Assembly: GCA_020809705.1 (NCBI GenBank)
Contig: CP085835.1
Coordinates: 3,968,001 to 4,032,000 of the forward strand
DNA: 64,000 nucleotides
Reading direction: 5' to 3'
DNA from: Calonectria ilicicola
Lineage: Eukaryota; Ascomycota; Sordariomycetes; Hypocreales; Nectriaceae
A model generated the notes under the pieces. The model searched no databases. It saw nothing but the letters and a program-made list of their open reading frames with translations, and was not told where the DNA came from. How positions within the stretch are numbered: position 1 is the first letter of the stretch; each line of letters begins with the position of its first letter. The position numbers and the translations under genes are program-made. This document shows positions 57,676 to 64,000 of the stretch, in pieces.

Positions 57676-58726
57676 GATTTCTGGTCTCTTTGTCCGTAAT
57701 GTAAGTTCAAGATATATTCTGACTCGAGTTTGTGATTGTCGACAAGTTTTTTCGCCACCTGTTCTGCTGAGAACAACGAAAGAAATTACCCGGGGGAGAG
57801 TCGAAACCTTGAAATTCAACGTGAGGTGAGATGAAGATCAGTGGCTCCTTGCCAAGATCATAATTGTTAGCCCAAGGGCCTGTATTACCCTCTTGTGGAT
57901 CCAATGCATATGCATTTCTTTAACAGGTATACAACGCGACAGATCACTTGAGGAGAAAACAAGGCCAAACAAAGAGGAAGAAAATATGAGTGCCATTGCC
58001 ACTTCTTCCAACAGCTCAAAAGTTCTTTGAGGGTGCAACCTTTTTTGTAGACGATGACAGTTACTCGGTGTATATAAACACCATCAGTTAATCCGACAAG
58101 TCTGTGGGATCAAACCCACATGCATCATGCCACCAGACCTGCACCCCCGCCTTGCTGCCGCACGACTTGGATTCTGATCCTTGCTCAATCACTCCCCACA
58201 CTGATAACTTTATCAAATGCAACCTTGTTGTTAAATGATACAGCTTCAGGATGGACCCAAACATGTTGATGCAGACAAACTTTGAATGTGGTGTTATGCT
58301 CTGGAATAAAAGGGTTCTCCATTAGCCATGCCAATCCGTTCATCTGTTTAGCAGCGCTTTGGCAAACAGTCTACATTATAGCCGTTTCAATCGGAGGGTC
58401 ATATAGTAGTCATCTGGCCACCCAGCTACGGAATGAAAAGTCGCCATGGATGTGGACAAATAAGACGCAATACAGACAGTCAATATAAGTCAAATCTTCC
58501 ATGACGTTGGTTTCAGGATATATCTCTGTAAAATTCCAAAAAGTTGTAACCTAATCCAAAATAAGTTTCTCAGATTCTTATGTCAACAAATACTTCATTA
58601 CGAAATAACTCTCCAGCAAGAATTACTATTAGAGGCTCTCTCAAAAGAGATAAAGGTTCATCATGATTGATGCTATTCCACACAAGCAAATTTCTGCAAT
58701 ACAGCATACATGGTAAACTAGCTTGT
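57676..58726. other. Intergenic region upstream of the methyltransferase
   Basis: About 1 kb. A perfect 6-bp hairpin (TGTGGG...CCCACA near 58104-58121) is the only structure noticed. No gene is supported. Confidence 0.45.
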
Positions 58727-60368
58727 TTAATCCTCCTTTGCGACTGCAGGCCGCTCTGTGTGTTGCAACTCAATTCCCTTGTGCAAAGCCTGCTCGAAAT
58801 GGGCTCTGCGCTGCTCTTCTGCGACTGTACCAAATAAAATATCCATGTCCTCTAGGGTCCGGCCCTTTGTCTCTTTAATAAAAAAGAAAACGAAGACAAA
58901 GTTAGCCAAGCAGAAGATGCCAAACATCAGGAATGTTCGCCAGCCAGTGTGATTGACAGCCTGAGGAGTGATTTCGGTAATGGTGAAATTAAACAACCAC
59001 TGAGTCGTAGCAGCGAGGCCAACCCCATACTCCCGTAGACGCGTAGGGAAAATCTATACACATTGTTAGCAGTTTGTCGTGGCCAACTCAATCTAGTGGC
59101 ACTCCTGACTCACCTCGGAGACATATACCCAGGGTGTAGGACCCCAAGACGCAGAGTAGCCGATGACATAAAGATAGATCATGGCAACCATGGCAATCGA
59201 AGCTGAAGAGATCTTATCGCTGTCAGTGTTTGGTGGATGAGTCGCCAGAACAGCGCCGATTATGAACATTATCGAAGCCATCCAGCAGGCACCTCCAAGC
59301 AAGCTATTACGGCGACCCCATTTGTCAATTCCAATGATGAGAAAAATACCAGTTGCAAAAACCTTTACTGTCCCATACACACCAGTGGCGAAAAGAGATG
59401 CGTTGGTGCTGCTAACACCCACTGTCTCAAAGATTTCAGGAGCGTAATATCCGATGCTGTTGGTGCCGCTAAACTGCTGACAAAGAAATATTGTAAAGGC
59501 CAAGAAGAATCTGTAACGGTTACCGGGTCTTAGGCATTCCTTGAAGGTTACACCCTCGCTTAGCGCCAGCTCTTCCTCAATTGCAACACGAATTTCTGCA
59601 ATTTCCTCCTGCACCTCTTCATCGTCGATTGAGGCGTTGCGAATATAGGCTAGAGACTCGAGTGCTTCCTCTTGTCGTCCCTTTTTCATGAGCCAGCGAG
59701 GAGATTCCCTCAAAAAGAAGAGACCGATAAGCATCAAACCACCAGGTATTAGCTGGATTCCAACGGGGATGCGCCACTGTTTAGTGCTCTGGGTGATATG
59801 TAAGGCGACACCATAATCGAGCCAGTAGGCAAAGGTGCTGCCAATAACGAGAAACTCTTGGAATAAACCAGCAACTCGTCCACGAGTCTTTGGAGGGCAG
59901 TTTTCGCTGACAAACACTGGTGTGATGCTGCTCATGCCACCAATACCAAGTCCAGCAATAACACGTCCAGCGTAAATCTGGCCGATAGCATGATGAGCTC
60001 CTGTCTGGATCGCGGCCCCGGCAAGAAAGATGACACAAAAGAACATCAAAGAGTAACGGCGGCCAAATCGGTCATTGATGAAAGAGGCGGCAATGGCTCC
60101 GAAAAAACAGCCAGCCGTGAGCAGAGAAACAACATTGGAGGAGATTTGAGCATTCTTTGAGGTAGCGAAGCCACCCTTGTCAGTTGGAAGTCCGAAATCC
60201 TTCTTGAAGCTTTTTAATGCAAGGACACTTCCCATAACACCCGTGTCATAGCCTTGGAACCGTTAGCTGAGGAGATTAAGGGTGCGGTTACTCGAAATTA
60301 CCAAAGAGTAAGGATCCCAGGTATGCCACCGACGTGAGAATATACACGCGATAATTCTTGAAAAACAT
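58727..60368 (-). CDS. MFS sugar transporter, quinate-permease (QutD)-like
   Basis: Twelve-helix plasma-membrane permease of the sugar porter family, 510 residues. Exons on the minus strand: 60368-60302, 60252-59114 and 59053-58727, all in frame. It starts MFFKNYRVYILTSVAYLGSL and passes into GYDTGVMGSVLALKSFKK. Sugar-porter signatures: DRFGRR after helix 2, RESPRWLMKKGR at the end of the first half, QQFSGTNSIGYYAPEIF in helix 7, DKWGRR after helix 8 and KETKGRTLEDMDILFG after helix 12. The last motif and overall sequence resemble fungal quinate permeases, but no other quinate-pathway gene is near, so the substrate may be another sugar or acid. The short first exon is needed to complete helix 1. 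Confidence 0.92.
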
Positions 60369-61147
60369 TATCACATATTATGCTGGATAAAGACCTTGTC
60401 CGCAATGTTTTCAGTACAGAGGAGTATGAAGGTTTCAAGACAAAATCCACTAAAGTGATATCCACACCGTTATGCGGGGAAGTAATGTGGGGGAGATAAC
60501 GCATTTATTGATGAAGGCTTGCTCTCCATCAACACCCGCTCACAATGAATCCTACACTGCAACCAAAGAAAATATGTGACTGGTTTTTTTCATGAACCCC
60601 CAAGGATGTTGCGCAAGCGGCTTCTGACTGGAGGAAAAGTTGGCGTGATGATCACCAGCGTGCCGGTTATCCGTTTTAGACCAGGTTTAACAAAGGCGCC
60701 AAACCACACACATGAGTGCGGGGTCCGCAAATCTCGCCAGGAAAGTCATCCGCCACCAGATAGCTGTCTGATATTCGGGCCTATTGCGCCACGTTTCTAC
60801 GAGTACCCAAGGAAAAGCAGTTGTTTAGTATTGGGGATTGTGGGGGCATGGGGAGCAATAGCAATATTGTTGGTGGAAAAATACATTTCATCATGCCATC
60901 TTACATTTCCTAGTAAATGTTTGGAACAGTCTATTTGAGGGGGACGCCAAATCCTGTCACACCTTGGGGTGGAGTTGGGTTGCGCCCAACACCAAGCGAA
61001 CCCATGGTCAGCCTGTTTTACAGTTTCGAGTCATAGTATTGCTGGTACAAGTGCCTAGAAGCCCATTTTAAATCAACTTTTAACATCTCTACCTTCTTTC
61101 TCAATAAAATCTTTTTAGATGGCGGTATCAAGTATTATTTTTTGTGA
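60369..61147. other. Intergenic region upstream of the transporter
   Basis: About 780 bp with the transporter promoter. A 120-codon open frame at 60576-60938 (plus) shows no recognisable motif and is probably accidental. Confidence 0.45.
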
Positions 61148-61504
61148 GCTCTGAGCAGGAGCACAGTGGAAAATGCTCTGGTGATATCGAGTCAACTATT
61201 TGGACATGCAAAAATCGAGAAAATTGGTGTTACAATAGAATAAAACAGAGAAACAGTTTTCCAGAGAGACGAATCAGTCTCTGACCTCGTCAATGAATAC
61301 GCCAAAGTGCTTGAAGCGTACGATTTCACAATCCAGCTCAAGGGATAGGTGAAGGACGAACACGGCAGCAAAGTGAGAAAGATTTACACGTCTAACCCTG
61401 AAAACAGATTTCGCCCGCCCGATAAAAATAGTAGCTTGTTAATAGAGCCACTTAGAAAATCAAGATGCAGAACAACAGCGAACGATACCATCATTTCACT
61501 GTGA
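61148..61504 (+). pseudogene. Unidentified coding relic with two in-frame stops
   Basis: A single frame of 119 codons reads as plausible protein throughout, broken only by TAA (about 61243) and TAG (about 61351). Between and around the stops are well-formed segments such as ENALVISSQLFGHAKIEKIG, DESVSDLVNEYAKVLEAYDF and VRKIYTSNPENRFRPPDK. Both stops could come from CAA and CAG by C-to-T change. There is no start codon near, so it is a fragment. I do not recognise the family; retroelement or host origin is open. Confidence 0.5.
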
Positions 61505-61857
61505 GAATAGCACAAACCATTATGTGGAACCGACACTCCCAGTCAAACTAAATATTTAAAACACTAGAACGTTCCGCATCAGTTTTCGAACATAAGCTAT
61601 ACAGAGGCATTCAATTAGTTCAGAGGGTGTAGATCGCACCAAATTTAATTTGATGACCATTCCCCACCTTGTCAAACCCTAGAACGAGGCGCAGCAAAAC
61701 TAAGCAACCTCCACAACTCTGTTGTCTGGGTAAGCTCATGACAATTTTGCTTCCTTTCAATCCCTCACTTTGCATCTCCATGCTCTCAAAGGCCTCCGAA
61801 GAACTATATTCTCTTATCAAAGTCTCATTACTTTAACCATTCCCATCAACCGGCACA
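61505..61857. promoter_or_regulatory. Upstream region of the F-box gene
   Basis: 353 bp of ordinary sequence before the start codon. No certain core element is visible. Confidence 0.35.
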
Positions 61858-63306
61858 ATGTCAACATCCTCAGCGACTCTAGCATCACTACCACCAGAAA
61901 TCATTGAGCGCATATATTCTCATATCCCTAAAAGTCTGCTCCTAAATTTGAGACTTGTGTCTCATTACTTCGAGTCAATTGCAACAAGCCAGGCCTTTGA
62001 GAAACTGCAGCTCAAACCGTATTCCAAATCACCAGAGCACTTTATCAACATCGCAAAGTCAGCAAGGCTACGCCAACTTGTACGAGAAATAACTTGCGAT
62101 ACACATGTAAATGAATATGAACTGCGCATTGGAGAAGTCATTACCATTGATTATTCTGTATATCAGGGCCGTCTGGGTCTCATGCAAGCACTTGACTACA
62201 TCCGTTACTTTCATCGATTGGAAGTCTTTCAGCTACAGTTCAACGAACATTTCAGTTGGGCAGATGTTCCCGAACAACATCTTAGATATCAAATTCTTCT
62301 AGCTATCTTTGATAGTTTTGCAGGGACTTGGTCTACGTCAACTCCAAATGAAATCTCCAACAGTGATGATGCGGTACACTGGTTCTCTCGGCGCAGCAGG
62401 GATTTGCCATTCAACGAGGCACATGGCATGCCTGAAACAACAACCCCAATTCATCTCCATACGTTATCCATTCGGAATCTTGGCTACATGGAGGGCCGAG
62501 ATATGGCAAATGCTAACTCACTCAGAACAGCCATTTGTTCAGGTCACCTGACCAATCTTCAAATTCACACTACAGATGCAACAACAGTTTTGGAAGATGA
62601 AAACGGAATAGAAGAGACTGTTCATACAGACAGCCAGTCAAAATACGAATTCTACGAACGTCTTGAAAGGGTGTGGCTTTTTCCGCAAGCTATTGAGAAC
62701 CTGAGAGCGTTGTCAGTAACTGCAGAAGAGTTATGGGGTTGGAGCCCGTATAAGGATATTCACAAATTCACAACAGGCAGAGATCTACCAAATCTCAAGG
62801 CTCTTACCTTGGGAAATTACGTCTTCAGTTTCCAATGTCAGGTAGACTGGATAGGGTCCTTGAAACTTGAAAGCCTCTCTATCAATCGGTGTGCTGTTCT
62901 ATTTCGAACATTTAATACGACACCAATAGAACGCAGCACAGTAGTCGTTGGACAGGATAAGGAAGGAAATGATATGATTTCCAAAGATTGCCCAACACCC
63001 GAGTGGTGGCATCGTTCTGCTGTCGGCTTAGAGCCCTCTCCGCTGCCACTTCGATGGCACTTGATCCTCAACCAATGGCGGACAACAATGACGGCGATGC
63101 GAAAATTCTCTATGGGTACTGGAGGGCTTGGTGACTTTAGATATGTCGACAATGTGGGCGAGACATTCTGCTACGAATTCAATGATGACGATGTACCGGG
63201 CCCATGGAATCACCACTTTGTCTTGGAGCCCAGAACCAGAAGTATTGACAAAGAAGCGTTGGACGGTTTTGTTACAGAGGTCGAATCACGCTCCAAAAGA
63301 TCTTGA
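61858..63306 (+). CDS. F-box protein
   Basis: Probable substrate adaptor of an SCF ubiquitin ligase, 482 residues without intron. Residues about 8-48 form the F-box: LASLPPEIIERIYSHIPKSL followed by LRLVSHYFESIATSQAF. The rest is a long variable region with scattered leucine-rich segments (HRLEVFQLQF, HTLSIRNLGY, LKALTLGNYVFSF), typical of the large family of fungal F-box/LRR-like proteins, whose targets are rarely known. The start follows CACA and fits the domain start. Convergent with the AA9 gene, whose stop lies 183 bp away. Confidence 0.88.
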   Translation: MSTSSATLASLPPEIIERIYSHIPKSLLLNLRLVSHYFESIATSQAFEKLQLKPYSKSPEHFINIAKSARLRQLVREITCDTHVNEYELRIGEVITIDYSVYQGRLGLMQALDYIRYFHRLEVFQLQFNEHFSWADVPEQHLRYQILLAIFDSFAGTWSTSTPNEISNSDDAVHWFSRRSRDLPFNEAHGMPETTTPIHLHTLSIRNLGYMEGRDMANANSLRTAICSGHLTNLQIHTTDATTVLEDENGIEETVHTDSQSKYEFYERLERVWLFPQAIENLRALSVTAEELWGWSPYKDIHKFTTGRDLPNLKALTLGNYVFSFQCQVDWIGSLKLESLSINRCAVLFRTFNTTPIERSTVVVGQDKEGNDMISKDCPTPEWWHRSAVGLEPSPLPLRWHLILNQWRTTMTAMRKFSMGTGGLGDFRYVDNVGETFCYEFNDDDVPGPWNHHFVLEPRTRSIDKEALDGFVTEVESRSKRS

Positions 63307-63489
63307 AAATCAAGGATGGCATCACGGGAACAATTTAAACGATACATAGATGCCGTAAATTTGGTGTATTGATATTTATATAAAACCCATCCAAGCGAGC
63401 GTCGCGAAAGGAATCAGATGACTACTCTAAACATATACACAAGTAGCCAAACGCTTGTCAGAATCGATCAAGCGTAATCAAACAACCAT

Positions 63490-64000
63490 CTAAGGCAGGT
63501 TGACAGCAGGACCAGGAATGTCATAGCTGGTGAAGGACTCGTAAAGGTTGAAAAGAATACCGGGGTCCTCAGCCGTGTAAAAGCTGGTAAAGGCACCGCC
63601 TCCGGCCAGTGATCCCGAGCCGCTTCCGGTAACTTTGAGGTTGATACATTGAGGGTACGCCTGGGCGCCGTTGGCTTGACCAGCAGAGTGAAGAGCGATA
63701 ATTTCGTGGCGAAGGACATAGTTTCCTGGAGCCAGGTTGGAGGGAATATCAACGGTCCAGGAGAATCCGTTGTTCAGAAGCTCATCAGATGCCCATGTAC
63801 CAGGATTGGAGCCAGAGACCAGACCCTTTTCGGCAATCTTGGTCCACTTCAGGCTCGTCTTGTCGATACTGGCGAATTCACCACTCACGGGAGCCAGGTA
63901 ATCGATAACAGGTCCATGGTGGGATTCAGGCCAAGTGTTCCATGTCAAAGTGAGGGTGCTTCCGGCAGAAACGGTAGCCGCACTGGAAACTGGAGTTGCG
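63490..64000 (-). CDS. AA9 lytic polysaccharide monooxygenase (GH61), C-terminal part
   Basis: Copper enzyme that oxidatively cleaves cellulose or hemicellulose outside the cell. Only the last 170 codons are in the window; the frame stays open to base 64000 on the minus strand, so signal peptide and the copper-binding N-terminal histidine are missing. Visible family features: [20 protein letters not shown] with the second copper-ligand histidine, [40 protein letters not shown] with the conserved His/Gln and axial Tyr, and the end [20 protein letters not shown]. No C-terminal carbohydrate-binding module follows. The ATG at 63948 is internal and not the start. Confidence 0.95.
   Translation of the reverse strand, partial: ATPVSSAATVSAGSTLTLTWNTWPESHHGPVIDYLAPVSGEFASIDKTSLKWTKIAEKGLVSGSNPGTWASDELLNNGFSWTVDIPSNLAPGNYVLRHEIIALHSAGQANGAQAYPQCINLKVTGSGSGSLAGGGAFTSFYTAEDPGILFNLYESFTSYDIPGPAVNLP

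Noticed and set aside
1..64000. tRNA, rRNA or CRISPR arrays
   Set aside because: I looked for tRNA-like boxes and regular repeat-spacer arrays on both strands and saw none that hold up; the weak A/B-box match in the small element is too poor to call.

Overview
The window is nuclear DNA of a filamentous ascomycete. Evidence: many short introns (about 47-160 nt) with GT..AG ends and CTRAC-like branch sites; fungal families (Zn2Cys6 regulator, CSC1/DUF221 channel, HeLo-kinase, GH54, AA9, F-box); and a long block of retroelement relics with the mutation signature of RIP (C-to-T at CpA on either strand, giving TpA-rich DNA and stops at former CAA/CAG/CGA codons). Species cannot be named from the sequence.

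Layout. Bases 1-6837 are extremely AT-rich relics: two same-family LTR retroelements on the minus strand (F inserted into G), a small retroelement-like insertion, and a decayed MULE transposase on the plus strand. A normal-composition gene fragment follows (6874-7404). From 7410 to 34981 there is a 27,572-bp nest of four full-length chromodomain Gypsy elements that resolves to the base, each with 5-bp target duplications: E (target TCCAC) entered a host gene; D (TATTT) entered the gag region of E; A (GCAGG/GTAGG) entered the left LTR of D and C (AATTA) its right LTR. Removing the nest rejoins the host gene, whose 5' end lies at 34982-35115, into a single 204-codon reading frame with one 50-nt intron.

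From 35 kb onward the DNA is ordinary gene space: a Zn2Cys6 regulator (35690-38229, divergent from the interrupted gene); a gene-poor stretch; a cysteine-rich secreted protein (41028-41393); a CSC1-like channel (42197-45195); a head-to-head pair made of a HeLo-domain pseudokinase (45436-47308, minus) and a large membrane-anchored kinase (47578-50808, plus); a 5'-truncated copy of the small element seen at 3 kb; a GH54/CBM42 arabinofuranosidase (51693-53201); a cytochrome P450, an O-methyltransferase and a quinate-permease-like sugar transporter, all on the minus strand (53597-60368); a relic reading frame with two stops (61148-61504); an F-box protein (61858-63306); and the 3' part of an AA9 lytic polysaccharide monooxygenase that runs off the window.

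How the genes fit together: the arabinofuranosidase and AA9 enzyme degrade plant cell wall, and the transporter may import sugars or aromatic acids. P450 plus methyltransferase resembles a small secondary-metabolite tailoring set, but no backbone synthase is visible. The HeLo-pseudokinase and its divergent kinase neighbour look like a fungal cell-death or allorecognition pair. I spliced gene models by hand; all those given with exons keep frame from start to stop.
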